A DNA stretch of 64,000 bases from Daphnia pulex (Eukaryota; Arthropoda; Branchiopoda; Diplostraca; Daphniidae): the NCBI RefSeq assembly GCF_021134715.1, contig NC_060021.1, forward strand, positions 4,216,001 through 4,280,000, in the 5' to 3' direction. The notes beneath the pieces are model-generated. The model was not told the origin of the DNA, did not search any database, and worked only from the letters and a program-made list of their open reading frames with translations. A program made the position numbers and the translations under genes. Every line of letters starts with the position of its first letter. Position 1 is the first letter of the stretch. Positions 48,500 through 61,300 of the stretch are shown here, piece after piece.

Positions 48500-51024
48500 A
48501 ACGAACTGGGTAGATTTAATTTCAAACGATTTATATGACGTTCAAACATAAGTTTCGATTAGTATAAATTAAAATTCTAAATCTTATTTATATTTTTCCT
48601 ACTCTTTTCATTAAGGCAACACGCGTTCTTGACCTTCTCAAGTGCCAAACGCGTGGTGGAAAACTGCCGCCAAATCTTTGTGGAACGTTGTTTTCTTCAA
48701 AAAAGCAGCAGAGTGATATTTTTTATTCTATAACTTTTATTATTTTTGCTGTTGTCATGTCTGAGTTGTTCTCTTGTGACCGTAAAAATTATTTTGGAAA
48801 TAATTTACAATATATTTTATACGACTTATTTATTTCTACCACCACGCTCTTCTTTGCTTTGTTCTTTTTGAGCATGTTGTGGTTGATGTTAGATTTGGTG
48901 GCGACATGGTTGCTTCAAGCGGGGTGTTGGAATTGCTATGCCTGGTTTTGCGGTTGGTGTTTGCTTGGACGGCGACGTGTCCTCTGCATATGTTGGTAGT
49001 GTAATTGCTGGGAGGGTTTTGATGGTTATTCGTCTGGCGTGTGATGCAGGTTATGAAGGGGTCTTTCGACTTGAATCTATTGGTTGCGAGCCCTTGGTTC
49101 TCTAGGCAGTGAGTGAAATAATAAAATCAATTGCACCCTTAATCACCCCAGCCTGGATCATTTATGGGTGGTTGCTGTAAAGGAAAGTAAACAAAAGAAG
49201 TAAAGTACAAAGAGGGTTGACAGAATCAAAGAGAAAATCAAATGATAAGCGCTAGGGATTATGCATTGCAACATTGTGAGATTTATATTTAATCCCGGTG
49301 GTAAAAATGTGGTTGATTTTTTAATGCTTTTATTTTAATTTCACGATGCAAGTCGTATAATTAATTTTTTTCTTTATTATGTTTTCTTACTCTGCTTTGT
49401 GAGGCAATGGGCGTTCTTAAATTTTCCTCCAAAGGAGATTCATTTATCTTGAGCCGTTAAGAAATTGAAATCTGGATATTGATATCTGAAATTCATTTCT
49501 GGGTATTGTTGCATTCTTGATTGTTTAAAGATCTAAGATATAGAGGGATATACATCGGCAATTGCGATTGGAGAGAAAAGTTGTTATTTGTCGCGACACT
49601 CTAAAGTTCAATTGTTGTTAAGTAAATTATTGCAAGGGCCTAGAAATATAAGTGGTACAGATCTTCCCAGAGGATACCAGGGAAATTATGAGGGGGGGGG
49701 GGGGGTGTTCTATTAACAGGATATCTGGGGAAGAATCCACATTTGCTTCAACTTTTAGAATAGTCCTCTTTATAAGAGCAATCACTACTTGTTACACAGG
49801 ACTGGCAGTATGCGTAGTGTGTCCAATTCCGGAATCCAAAGCGATGAAAAGGGCACACAGAAAAAAAAATTTGTTTTTAAATCAGCAAAATTAGGCTACT
49901 TTTTTGTCATCTCATTCTTAAATTTTGCTAAAAAGGATAAAAATTAAGTTTCCCGTTTCAAAAATGAAAAAAAAAATAGTTTGTTTTGGAAGAGGCAGGG
50001 TGCCTTATTTCTTATGAAAGTCATTCAGAATCGTTATCATAGAACCCTCAAGAAGCCTTGAGTGGGGAAGGGCTTCTGGACCGTTTTGTCACCAGAGTCT
50101 AAAATTTGTAAATTAAACACTAAAATAAAAACAGGCCCAAAAAAATGAAACAAGAAATAAAACTTAAATTCATTGGCATCTCCAAAATCCTTCAAATATT
50201 CTGTCCCTTTAAAGATAATCCTCACGAATGTCTTTATTGTACCCCTGCTTTCCTTTTCTACCAATGCGCATTTGATATCTCCATGAATATTTTAAGGGAA
50301 TTCAAACACTACAAACAATTCACAGCACAACTACACCTTCTGAGTTAACGCATCTGTGAGATGTTTGGGGCTTTTGAATTTGCATCATAATTTTTCATTA
50401 AGACCAGATTGAAGAATATCAAAAGTAATTTCAACAGCATAGGCAAATCCCAGCGGATTTGTCCATCCATGGCTTTTGACAGCCACGTCATTGAGACCTA
50501 GCTAATAGGCCCTATTATATTTCCGGGGATCCAGTTGGTATTTCAAGCTTTCAAAGATGGGTTTCGCAATCAAATTTCTAAGCCACGAGCTGCAAAAACA
50601 CCCCTTAAAAGCGTAAAAATAAGGCGCATCATACCTTTCCCCGTTTTGAGCGCCAAGTTTCCCGAAAGCCAGCTGTTACCAAGATATCAATATTCCTACG
50701 GGTCAGATCATCCCATTCCAGAAATTCCTAAAAATTTAGGGGAGGTTAGAGACGGAATCTTTCAATAGGCCCCTTGACCACTCCATTCCTTAATTCAAGG
50801 AATTTTTAATTCGTTGGAAGGGCGGGTTTTAGCCTTGCGAAGATAAAAAAACAATCGTTGAAAGCATTAAAATTTATTTTTAATTGATAATTATGATAAT
50901 AACTAATGTTTTGAAACAAACAAAATTGTGATGTGGCAACACTACTTGTTTCGTCTACCACTCGTTTCTCTTCAGTTTAGTGAACACGTCGTTCTTTGTC
51001 GATACGGTTATCTGGTTTTTTATA
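48500..51024. other. No gene recognised
   Basis: The frame 48688-48999 starts with hydrophobic residues but has no splice support or known motif. A 14-G run lies at 49692-49705. Other frames (49652-49894, 50145-50348, 50535-50768) are unremarkable. Confidence 0.35.
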
Positions 51025-52303
51025 ATGACATCCGAATAACCTACGGGATCTGAAGATGTGGAATATGATGTCGAGGAAATCCTAGATAAAGGGTAAGCTT
51101 TATTTTATTGATGACGTTGTTTTTCCGTGCGATTTTGTAACCGTGATGGCTCTCAGTTTGATGTCATATAGCCACCAATACCGAGCGTTTCTTCATTTCT
51201 TTATGCATTCCTTCTATATTCCTTCTTCATTAGTAAAAATGTGTACTTGTTTTCATATATTCCATTTTTCGATTGTGTCATCGATCAGCCATTCAATGCT
51301 ATTTGTCCTAGGATTAAACTTGCAGCTCTTATCAAGCTTAAATCCATTGCGTAAAAAAGTTCCTTAGTTAGTTTATGTAAAAAATGTTCATCAAATGTAA
51401 TGGGAGGTGTTAGTAGAAATCTTTCGAACTAGAGGGATTTTTCAAATTCCTGTGGCTTGAATGAAGGTATCTCCACTTTGCTTCGATAGAATAAAATTTC
51501 TTCGGTCGAATACGAGTCCAACACCTCGCTCAGTTCATTTCTCTCTATTCAACCAAGTTCTCAATTTTTTTTAATTTCCTTGTTATTTAGCTTCTATCAA
51601 AAGAATTTCGTTTATTGTTTCATCACTCAGCCCCTTGTAGTCGAATTCGTCCCTTTGAAAGTCGTTAGCATGATTTTCTACGATTTCGCGCTGCAAATGT
51701 TAAACTTCCGAGGTCGGTCAACAGGCATAAACTCTTCTTGGTATCTTTCGTCTTGCTAGGGATTCTCCCTGATTAACATAAACACATGTTGCGATTTGTC
51801 TTCTTTCATCGCTCCCTTCACCCAATTTTTCATGTGTTTCTCAGCAAGATGTTGGAATTCCATCAGTAAATATTCGTTGTCTAAATTTTAAAAGCCAGGC
51901 AGCTTTTCCAATTCCGAAAGCATTTTAAAGGTCATGCATCTAAAGAATCGTGTACTGATTCGCAAAGTTTTATTGTTGGTTTTTGATTAATTTGTGAATG
52001 TTAATTGTTGATTAATTGATAACGAGATTTTTTTAGTATTCTGGATAAGGAAACTATGTACTTAGCTAAATGGATAGGATACGACGACGCTGACAACACG
52101 TGGGAGCATTATTTGGATTTACGACGAAATGGCAACGAACAATTAAAGGTATTTAGACAACGGTAAGTTAAAATTACTATTATAATCAATAATCCAATTA
52201 ATTATTCATAAATTATTGCAGTTTCAGAAAAAAGAAGGAAAAATTATTCACACTGATGCCGACGTGGCACATAAAAATTCTACAACGTGCCGCCCATAAA
52301 TAG
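51025..52303 (+). pseudogene. HP1-like chromodomain gene copy with an early stop
   Basis: Three exons (51025-51092, 52037-52162, 52222-52303) join in phase to 92 codons. The chromodomain reads VEYDVEEILDK across the first junction, then MYLAKWIGYDDADNTWEHYL, and ends KVFRQR; a basic tail RFRKKKEKLFTLMP follows. The three aromatic cage positions that hold methyl-lysine in HP1 (Y, W, Y) are present. The only upstream ATG gives MTSE and then TAA at 51037-51039. Either the copy is dead or translation starts in an upstream exon spliced at AG 51053-51054 (GATCTGAAG). No chromoshadow domain is seen. Polycomb- and HP1-type proteins and gypsy chromodomains are alternatives; introns inside the domain favour a host gene copy. 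Confidence 0.65.
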
Positions 52304-53010
52304 ACTTAAAGCTGTTGCTGCCCACCAATACGTCGATATTGATGTCATAAATTAAGATGTTGGTGTACGGAGAAGAGACAATGTACGTGAAGAGTCACCG
52401 GAAGTAGTGTCATTTCGTGGCAACTGAAGTTGATGCATTAAGCAGGATTCATTGCTGGAATGCAATATACCTCAATGTACCTTCACAAGCCCAACTATCA
52501 GCCAGAAAATAATGACATCGGTGCAGAAATCTTCACTGAATTCCGCGTCAATAACGTACAGGATGGCCAGCCGTCACGCGGCGGTCACGTGAAAGTCAAA
52601 ACCTGTTCTAGTTCCAGATGAGTTCTCTAGCCTCTGATTCGACGAGAACAGCGATCGTTTTGGATCAGACGTATCGATGATGTTTCAGGCGTCTCATGAT
52701 GATGTTGTCACGTCACAACCCAGTCCGCTGGCTACAAAACGCATTCGAGAAGCCAGAAGGTATTTAGTGGCTCAATTTGATCTTTGACGATCGTTAACAT
52801 TAACACCAATTTTCATTGTTCCCTTAAAGCTCCAATTTTACGACCAAATACTTTTTCGGTTAACGAAACATCATCGACGACGATCGGGTGCGTTGGAACG
52901 AAGTTGACCTCCTTAACCGCAACGGCAGAGGGCTGAACGTGCCCTTCCGCTACAAGAAGGTACCGAGCAACGCCACTTTAACGGCCACGCTAACAGAACT
53001 TCGCTAGTTC
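52304..53010 (+). pseudogene. Degenerate coding block after the chromodomain copy
   Basis: Protein-like text in changing frames includes NYQPENNDIGAEIFTEFRVN at about 52,490-52,555, SDVSMMFQASHDDVVTSQPS at about 52,665-52,730 and, most strikingly, NIIDDDRVRWNEVDLLNRNG followed by RGLNVPFRYKKVP and NATLTATLTELR at about 52,865-53,005. I do not recognise the protein. Frequent stops suggest decay; it may or may not belong to the chromodomain copy. Confidence 0.35.
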
Positions 53011-53284
53011 ACCAACTGATCTATCTAAGTTTTGATATATATATTACGCAATTATACTTATACTTGAAATATCAGTTAAAAATCTCCCTCAACACAGGGG
53101 GTTTCCACCCTACTACCTCTCATTAAAAATTGGCAAAGGAAACATGCATCAGGGGCAGCTGACAAAGGGTCTTCCAAAATTACAATTTTCCTAGCTCCCA
53201 AGAATGCTTGGTCATTGCCTTAGGGAAACTCTGCGTAAGTGTTTTGTACCAGGAATTTATGGCTTGTTTTATTTGTGTTTTAGT

Positions 53285-53395
53285 GACTTTTTTGTTTCGA
53301 AATTTCTTCCAAATGAGATAACGAAAAGTCTAGAGAGACACTTCCTCCATAGATAGTCTGCAATTAATTTAAGAGCTAGATTAAGCTTTCTTGGA
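53285..53395 (+). repeat. Direct repeat, copy 1 (copy 2 at about 54356-54465)
   Basis: Both copies run from TTTTTGTTTC through GAGA, ACGAAAA, CAATTAATTTAAGAGCTAGATT to AGCTTT, with scattered differences. They lie about 1.07 kb apart in the same orientation and bracket the coding-like block at 53,600-54,170. Confidence 0.55.
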
Positions 53396-53599
53396 TGTAA
53401 GACGTTCAGCCCCTGCGTTCAGGCCAACATTTCTATGTGGGCCTGAACGTCCAGCTGTTTTTGACCTGAACGTCCAAATTAAAATAAAGGGCAAGAAGGA
53501 TTTCTCGGAGACAAGAAATCCCCAAACTGTGACATGCATGGAATGTCAAGAAAATTTTCATTGATTTCATCTTTGAAAATTATCATTTCAAATCTTTCA

Positions 53600-54170
53600 T
53601 TTCTTCGTTTAAATTTTCTTTTGCCAGGCACTCTGTCAGCCCAGGACATCGTCCTGTCCTGTTGGGGAAAAAACAACGAAGTGATCAGTGTAAAATGTTA
53701 CTTATGTGCCACTTCAAATATCTTCCAACCATGGAAGAAGTGCAATATCTGCTAACCGTGGAAGAATTGCCTGCTCTTACCAAAAAATAAGCAGCCAAAG
53801 CTAATTCAGCCTATCCATCTACCAAACGGGTTCGTGATCCTCGAACAAGGTCAAAGGAGGCAGTTGTTACGAGATCACGAAAGGAGTATACACCACAACT
53901 AACTAGCAGTCAATCTCCTAAAAGTCCAAGTGCAATTGCAGGATTGAATTCACAACACGCAACTAAGGTCGTCGTGTACACCTCAACACCACTCGACTGT
54001 GTTGGACTTGCAATGTCCACGGCTTAATTTGGTAATTGGCCGGATATGGCTGTCAATGTCAACATCGTGGTTACCCCTGTCATCAATCCTTCGGACAGCC
54101 AGCTTGTTGCTACTGAGTGGAGTTCACGGTATGACCTCCCTTTGATGCAAAAGAGGCATAATTTCATTTT
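53600..54170 (+). pseudogene. Degenerate coding block, charged and Ser-rich, unknown
   Basis: From about 53,750 one frame reads EELPALTKK, a stop, AAKANSAYPSTKRVRDPRTR, SKEAVVTRSRKEYTPQLTSS, QSPKSPSAIAGLNS and, after about 54,030, MAVNVNIVVTPVINPSDSQL. The composition is that of a disordered linker. A possible donor (CGGTATG) lies near 54,129. Family unknown. Confidence 0.35.
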
Positions 54171-54479
54171 ATGAAAAAACGCGAGATCCGCACAGCAGTA
54201 AAAAGGGAGCTAAAACTACACGGAAATAGTGATACCGATCGTTAGGTTAGAGATACTGGTCGGACGACACATACGTCTGCTTTCTTTATGAATAATCTTA
54301 AAAATGCAAACCTTATGAGGGCCCTTTCAAGTCCCTTTTTTGCAACCGTTTATTTACTTTTTGTTTCAAAAGCTCTTCTTATTGAGATTACGAAAACCAG
54401 TCAAGAGAGATACTTGCTCCAGATGTACTTCGTTTGCAATTAATTTAAGAGCTAGATTCAGCTTTTTTTTCTGAATACC

Positions 54480-55034
54480 CTCAAGTTTCCCTTCGAGCTT
54501 TCCTTAAAGAATCCTATCAAGCCTTTCTTTCTCAAACAATCCTTTTCAAATTATTTCAAGAGATTCATGACCAGTTCCTCTCATAGCTTTTATTAGATTG
54601 CTTTAATAAAACCTTTTTTGTCAGGAACTTTGCCAGCAACCGCAATAAATTTTAATGTCCTTAAAATCAGAGACAGCTTTTTTGGCACGAAGGTGAGAGA
54701 AGCAACTGCTCAAGCTCCTTCACTTGTTTTCCAAGAATGACCTGTAGATCTCCTTGATTAGGGATTTGTATAACCAATATGGATTTTTATGAATGGGAAA
54801 CCTTTTGTTGGCATGATTTGAAAATTATTTTTGGCATATGGGATTTTCAAATAAAAAGATGCAAAAACCATTTGGCCACGTTTTGAGAGGGCATGATATG
54901 AAAAACTGTCTCCTGAAGAACAGATGCAGCTATAACTCCTTTGACCTGAGGACTCTCACGATCCTTCGTTTTTCGGGAAATTGTAGGAATGCTTGCAATC
55001 TTTCTTGTAAGCCTCTCCTTTTTTTCTTGAACAT
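54480..55034. other. No gene recognised
   Basis: T-rich sequence. The frames 54838-55065 (+) and 54847-55044 (-) are mutual shadows without motifs. Confidence 0.3.
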
Positions 55035-56146
55035 GTGTTCGCAAGTTTCAATTACATTTGTGTAACGTTTGCTGATTTTGTGAGTACCTTGGCCTTTAAG
55101 CCTTCTCAGAATGTTGATCTTAAGAAATTGATGCTTTTTCAGCATGTGACCCCAGAGGAATTTGATGCTTATTTTGACTCCAGGCGTTTGATCTGCTGTG
55201 GTCGTATAGGGATGGCCGGCCTTTCTTTTCGGTTCTCTAGTGTTTGCATTCTTTGCCCATTTGGGTCGGAAAATTTGCTATGCTACTTACATACTTTCAA
55301 CCTTGATCGGTATTTGATATGAGCGCTTTTTCGGAATTGCACGGCCCAAATTCTTTTGGATGGATGATCGGTATAATATCCAATGCTGTGGACCGAGACC
55401 TGGTTTCTTAAGTGTACCATTCTGGGCCGCAAATTCAATTGGTGTACCCCATCCTGTTGGACCTTTGGACGAAAAGCCTTCATTTTCTTTGATCACCGAT
55501 GATTTTCTTTGGGTTTTTCCCTTGAACTTTTTTGATTGATGAATCCATCTAAAAAATCCTTCCAACCTTTTACCTACGGCTTGTACCTGAATAGATAAAT
55601 TTTATCCTTCAGAGTACGGAACGATATGCTTCTAGACTTGACGGAAGCCTTGATCGGGAAATTGAAAACACGGAAGCCAATGTTCTAAGAAGAGCCTGGT
55701 CAGACATAAGATGCGAAATATCCTTTCCACTTGCCCCAAGCTTGAAGCTATCCCCGAGAAAATAGACTTCAAGGTCTAAATAAAAATCTCAGAATGGGAA
55801 AATGCCCCCATTAACATATTAATCCCACCAAACCATCCCCGGTAGTTCGGGAGTTGAATTGTTGCAAGCTGCGAGGTATGAACTTGGTTGCAGAAAACAC
55901 ATCCCTTCTCGTGTAATACCCGCTTGTTTTATCTTTGTCAGTGGCTGTATTTCTGACGTTGAAAGAACCTCCAAGCTTATTGAAGAACAAAGCCAGGTTG
56001 CGACCAACTTCAGAGTGAAAATGTTTCAAGGACAAACTGAGAAAGAACAAAAGCATAATAGACTTCTTGAATATTTTCGCTGGAGAGCACCGAACAGGGG
56101 GGCCGAGCAGCGACTCTATGTGTTTCCTGATAACGTTTTGAGCTGA
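55035..56146 (+). pseudogene. Degenerate protein-coding region, family unknown
   Basis: Several plus-strand pieces in nearby frames read like real protein: FKPSQNVDLKKLMLFQHVTP then EEFDAYFDSRRLICCGRIG (55,095-55,210); SRLDGSLDREIENTEANVLR then RAWSDIRCEISFPLAPSLKL (55,630-55,750); and QAARYELGCRKHIPSRVIPA, CFIFVSGCISDVERTSKLIE, NRLLEYFRWRAPNRGAEQRL (55,859-56,146). Stops and frame changes separate them. They may be exons of one decayed gene or element. No known domain is recognised. Confidence 0.4.
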
Positions 56147-57559
56147 TGGGGCTGAGGAACAAGCGGAAATTTTGAATCTGGGCCATTTTCTCCAGAATCA
56201 ATCGAGCATAGCCGTGCCATGGCTTTTTCTTTTCTTCCAGCCTCCGCTTAATCATCTATACAAATATGGGAAACCCAACTTAGTCATCGACAGTCGTTAC
56301 TTCTCGCTCTTGGTTATGCCATTTCCAGATTTTTATCACAAAATGTTTGCTTCAAATACTTCTATGAACTGCGGATGATCACAAAGGGTACCTCAAACTC
56401 TCCTGGACGAAATCACCTATAAATTTACTGAGATCTAAGGTAGGACGCAATTTATGACGAATTAAAAATATAACCTGATTTAAGATAATGTACAAAATTT
56501 AAATTTTTAAGCATATAAATCGACGACTAAAAGCCTGATTTATTGTACTAATGGCTCAACATCATGAAAGGTTCGCCATTAACAATCATTATTTGTGTCA
56601 AGTTGAACAGGCACGAAAAAAGAAGGAAGTAAAGTTAAAACATGACGAAATCTATCTTTTATGCAGTAAGTTCTAGCAGAGACAAACGTAGTGATGACTT
56701 CAGGCGCGTTTTCGAAAAGTTTTTCCCAATCAAGCTAATATTTTGAAGTACAAATAAATGTACATATCAAAATTTGCAAGATTTTTAAAAAATACTTTTA
56801 TTTACCACTGGAAGATTGTTTATAAGACGAACATAAATAAAATACCATTTTTGAAAAGTCTTTTCGCTTGCTCCAATAAGGACAGCATTATAACACTCTC
56901 GGTGTTGTACTGCTTTAACAATAAAAGTACCTATAAGAGATGATTGGTTGTTGAATTAGGCGGACGTTGAGTTGACAACATATCCCAAGCGACACACTTA
57001 CACACCACTACGGGGATGTCCCGAAAAAAGAACAAAATAAACTAAAACCAATACTTTTGCTGCCCCGTAAGTTATGACAAGTTAATTAATTCCAAAAAAT
57101 TTCACTCGAAATCATTATTGCGAGTAAACACCCAAAAAAACACACTGAGCAAATAACGCTGAAACGTCGTCTGCTGTTTTGTTGCAAGACTTGTAAAAAA
57201 TACTAGTTTTGTTTATATTTAGAAATTTAATTTTGGTATAAAAAATGAAGTTTTAATTCATGCATAAGTATTTTTTAAGAATATACATGCATCTTTTAAT
57301 AAAAAGAAAAAACATATTTTTTTTTTAAATAACTTTTAACAAAAATAATAAAATATTAACATTATTTCGAAACAGAAAATTTTGAACAAATTTTATGAAA
57401 ACACCCATCACCTTAAATCCAGTTAGACAACACAACTGAATACGCCAATCTGCTCCACGGCTATGCTTTACAGATTCACAAATCCGAAGGCTATACATTT
57501 GATAACTTTTTTGTTGCGCTTGGTTCGCTTTTTGATTCAAGATCGTTTCTGGTCACCAT
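56147..57559. other. No gene recognised
   Basis: Short A/T-rich frames only. The first 250 bp may still belong to the preceding decayed block (SGPFSPESIEHSRAMAFSFL). Confidence 0.3.
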
Positions 57560-58085
57560 GACGCATGACACGAAACCGTCTGGACGTAAAGGTCTTTTCA
57601 AACCGTGAGGAAATTGTCGATTTTAAAGCGCTGGCAGATAAAATTGGCCATGGCTCCGCAAGCGATATCCTGCAGGGCTATCAGGTCCCCGAATCACAGA
57701 AGCCTTATTTGGAGAGCGTCTAGCAATACCGAGATTTGATGAGTGAATTCCTTTATTTGCCAAAAGTAATAGAAAAACAGCTTGATTCCCCATACACCTT
57801 TCTTAAAGCATCCTTCTAACAAGACGTATCAGAGGGGCCTTGAGCAGAAAAAATATTGAGAGATCATCAAAGAATGGGACGTCCACAAGCCTTACTTGCC
57901 CCTCTCTGGTATACGTCGTGATGTGCTCGAAGTTGAAAAAGGTTTTCGGCAACGGACAATCTCTGATCTCGAACATCGTGCAAGCATTCAAGCCCAAAGG
58001 TATATGGACCTCATTGGGAAAACGCGGCAAACGCATGAAGATTTGTTACCTATTGTTTGTGGTTTTTCATATTTGATGATCTGCT
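57560..58085 (+). pseudogene. Degenerate protein-coding region, family unknown
   Basis: One frame reads EEIVDFKALADKIGHGSASD then ILQGYQVPESQKPYLESV, a stop, and YRDLMSEFLYLPKVIEKQLD. After a frame change comes SGIRRDVLEVEKGFRQRTIS then DLEHRASIQAQRYMDLIGKT. The first piece has a loose likeness to death-domain helices (DFKALADKIG), which I do not press. The second is predicted helical. Confidence 0.35.
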
Positions 58086-61000
58086 AATACCATGAATTTA
58101 TTCACTTGTCATTGACATTCGAAAGGCTTAAATTCTGAAACTGTTCTGAACGTTTTCTGGAAATCAAAGTTTCTTAATAATAAAAACAAAAATTTAGTTA
58201 AAAAACATTGCTTTGAAATAAAAATAAATAAAACAGAAGTTTAACTCAAGAAATTTGTTTTTCGTGAGAGATCTTACCATTACCCAAAAAAAAACTCCGT
58301 GAACACAATATTTTGGCAAGTGCCTTGGAAAAGAGGTGGAAATTCGTCCTAGCTCGCTTATTCAAGGGCTGTACAAAAATCACAGTGTTGAGATTCTGTA
58401 GCTGACTACTCAAGCTTTGAATACAACAGTTTCTTAGTTTTTAGGCGAACAATCACGCTTCAGATATTGATCCTTTTTGTAATCCTTTTTGAACTCTCAA
58501 AATATGGAATCAAGATGTATATTTATATATTTACACGTGATGGAAATCTTTCATCAAGTCCATATTAAAAATATCTGACCAGATCTAAAGGTGTTTTCTT
58601 CCATACCCTTGAGCAAGTATACCTCCACTCCATTCAGTACAAATAACAGTAAAAAAAGATTTTGTAGACTGGACTGTGACTTGACTCATCGCAACAAAAA
58701 AATCAGGCGAGCTTTAAGAAAGGAAATCATTCCGATTACTAAAAGTTTTTTAACTTGAGATTTTAAAGAATTTTCATGCTGAACATTGGTTTTGATTTAG
58801 CTAAAAACTAAAATATGTGGTGAAGCATTTGATGGAAAAAATCTTTATCGGACAGTCCCCACCAATCTTAATAGACTTAAATGATTGAGGAAGTTCCTTT
58901 TTTTCTTCTGGAAAACTAAAAAAATTATTAACGTCTTCTCAAAATTCGATAAAAAGAGAATCCTCCTTCTCATCATTCCTCTCCTTCTTTTTTCTCAACG
59001 ATTCTCTGGCTTAGATGAAAAGCGCACACAACCAAGAAAACGTTTATTCTATTTTATGTTAGATTTATCTAAAGCAATAAAGCGATATATGAGACATATC
59101 ATATATCAAGGGTCATAAACTTCTGATCGTCAAAGATCTCATACAATCTTTCACAGGGAGAAATTCTAGCTAACCCTACCATGTATTATTGACGGCTTCT
59201 TTTTCAAGATATTCGTTTATCCGTCTGCGTGTTCGTGGACATGGCTCTATTGGACGATATTTCGGATAAAAGAATAAATTCTTTCGATTTAAAAAAAAAC
59301 GCAAAATGTTCCCTAAGAACAGAAGAATCTATTTGGAAAGTATAAATAATTATACAGTCATGCTTGTCTTCAAGGAAAGGTATGTAACATCCTAACAAAT
59401 TCGGGAGATGTGGGTGGATGACTATGGACGACTATCGTTTCTTCTTGGAACTCTCACGCTGCTGCACACGAAAACGTTTCGTTTTTTCAACCAATTCACA
59501 AAACAAAAATAATTGATTTGTACCCTCTATGCTACATCAGAAGAATTCACCCTAGCTGATCTGTAACAATACATCGAACGCAAAGAGTTGTCGGTTCAAC
59601 ATTTTCCAAAAGAGGACGAACGAGAAATGAACCACTAGAATACGAGCGCTTCTAAGAATTTTTTACAAAACTTCTTATGTAAAGATTCCTGTGGTTTCCA
59701 TAGGTTATGATACAGCCCTTTTTTCTCTATAAGAGAGTGCTGTGCGTCCCCTGTTGTGCTACTTCTCTGTTTTTCAGAAAAATAGTATATTCAGCATGTA
59801 TAATCGTGGTCAAACAGTGGGCTATGATGATAGTTGTTTTGTTTTTGGCAACTTCTTTAAAATTATAGATAATTTTCTGTTTAGCTTCCAGATCTAGGGA
59901 TTAGGTCGATCGAGAAAAAAGAATGCGAGCTAATCCTATGCGCTGCCTTTTTCCCCCAGAGATACTTCACCCATAGTGTCCAAGAGCTGTCTTTTATCCG
60001 CCTGGAAGTGTGCTTATGAAATCATGCAGTTCTGCTATAATCTCACAAAAATCCTGTTGAGACCTCCCATGAGAAATATTATTTGAGATGCTCGGATCAA
60101 ACAAAATGATATTCTGGGCCCCGAAATATATAAAACAAAGCAGTTTTTTGTGACGCCTCTCTTACATCTTTACCATATATTTTTTTATTAAGCTGTTATG
60201 TGCATCGTAAAATATCAAGAGAAGTTTAGATATTGTAAATTTTCCACTCGGCCAACAATAGCTTTAATTATCTATGTGTGCAATTGCGTGTTTTTACAAT
60301 CAAGAGATGATTTAAGATTGAATGAAAATTATTGTCTTATTATTTATTTATTAATTAATATATTCATACATTTTTAAACGTGTAAAAAAAGTTTTCAAAA
60401 ATCAAATATAAAACATCATATATAAAGTTTACTTATCACAACATTTAAATTAAAGGCTTGGAGCAACCTTGAATAAACAAGTTTGGTCCAAGCTTAAAAA
60501 CAGTATTATTAAAAGGTAAAGTTTTTAAGATTGGAATCCGCGAGCTTGTGCTGGGCTTGGGAGCAAGTCTAGCGCAAGCTCGCTCCAAGCCGTTCATTTT
60601 CTACGGGCATACTCAATTAAAAATCGTCGAATAATCATCGAAATACTCTTTTTGATTCTAGAGAATCATAAGATTTGTTATCCTAGTAAAACGAGATTGC
60701 TTATTGTGATGGAAGATGTCAGCAAAAGATTGTTGGAGTAATTGACTGCACTTGAGCTGTACTTTGCCATCAACTTTCTCACAGAAAACCTTCTGGCTGC
60801 CCACAAAATATATGCTGGTCTTATGTCCTTTGATTTGAAACTATTTTACTCATTCATGGGCTAGATTTTACAAATATTGAATCCCAACTTCGAATTTTAT
60901 ATCGAAAGCTTTTGGCTACACTCTTTCTTATCTACAATTAAAAATGGACTTAAAACTATTTTAAAGAATTTCAAATCCAAATTCCGAGTTTTTCCTGTCA

Positions 61001-61300
61001 AAACTTTTACTCTTCATGGTGCACACTTGTAGTACGCATCCTTTTTAACATATCTATGTTAAAAGTGAAAGTCTGAATTTTAAAATGAGAAATATGGAAA
61101 TTACATGCAGTTCTAAAAAAATCATGACGGGAAAAATGTGGATTTTTTTCGATTTCTTTTGGGATGAAACAAAATTTAAGGTGGCAACACTGCTCACGAG
61201 TGCTACTGTTTAACAGTTTAGCCAATATAATTTAAAATTATATTAACTATTATTTTAGTTTTTGTGCGTAAACCTTACTTAGCTAATATAATCGTATATA
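58086..61300. other. A/T-rich interval, mostly featureless
   Basis: At about 59,405-59,640 a broken plus frame gives LYATSEEFTLADL, a stop, YIERKELSVQHFPKEDEREM. This is another decayed coding patch of unknown origin. Everything else is short frames and poly-A/T. Confidence 0.3.
60455..60591. repeat. Inverted repeat built from GGCTTGGAGC words
   Basis: GGCTTGGAGC (60455-60464) is exactly inverse to GCTCCAAGCC (60582-60591). Related words (GGTCCAAGCTT, GGGCTTGGGAGCAAG, CAAGCTCGC) between them allow several stems. It may be a short foldback MITE. Confidence 0.55.

Noticed and set aside
51025..52303. Chromodomain as part of a gypsy integrase
   Set aside because: No integrase text lies upstream, and introns interrupt the domain, which is unlike a retroelement.
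55287..55565. Minus-strand frame of 92 residues as a gene
   Set aside because: No motif and no splice context; the plus strand around it carries better protein-like text.
57590..57720. Death domain in the block at 57.6 kb
   Set aside because: Only one helix-like stretch resembles it, and the following helices and the tryptophan pattern are missing.
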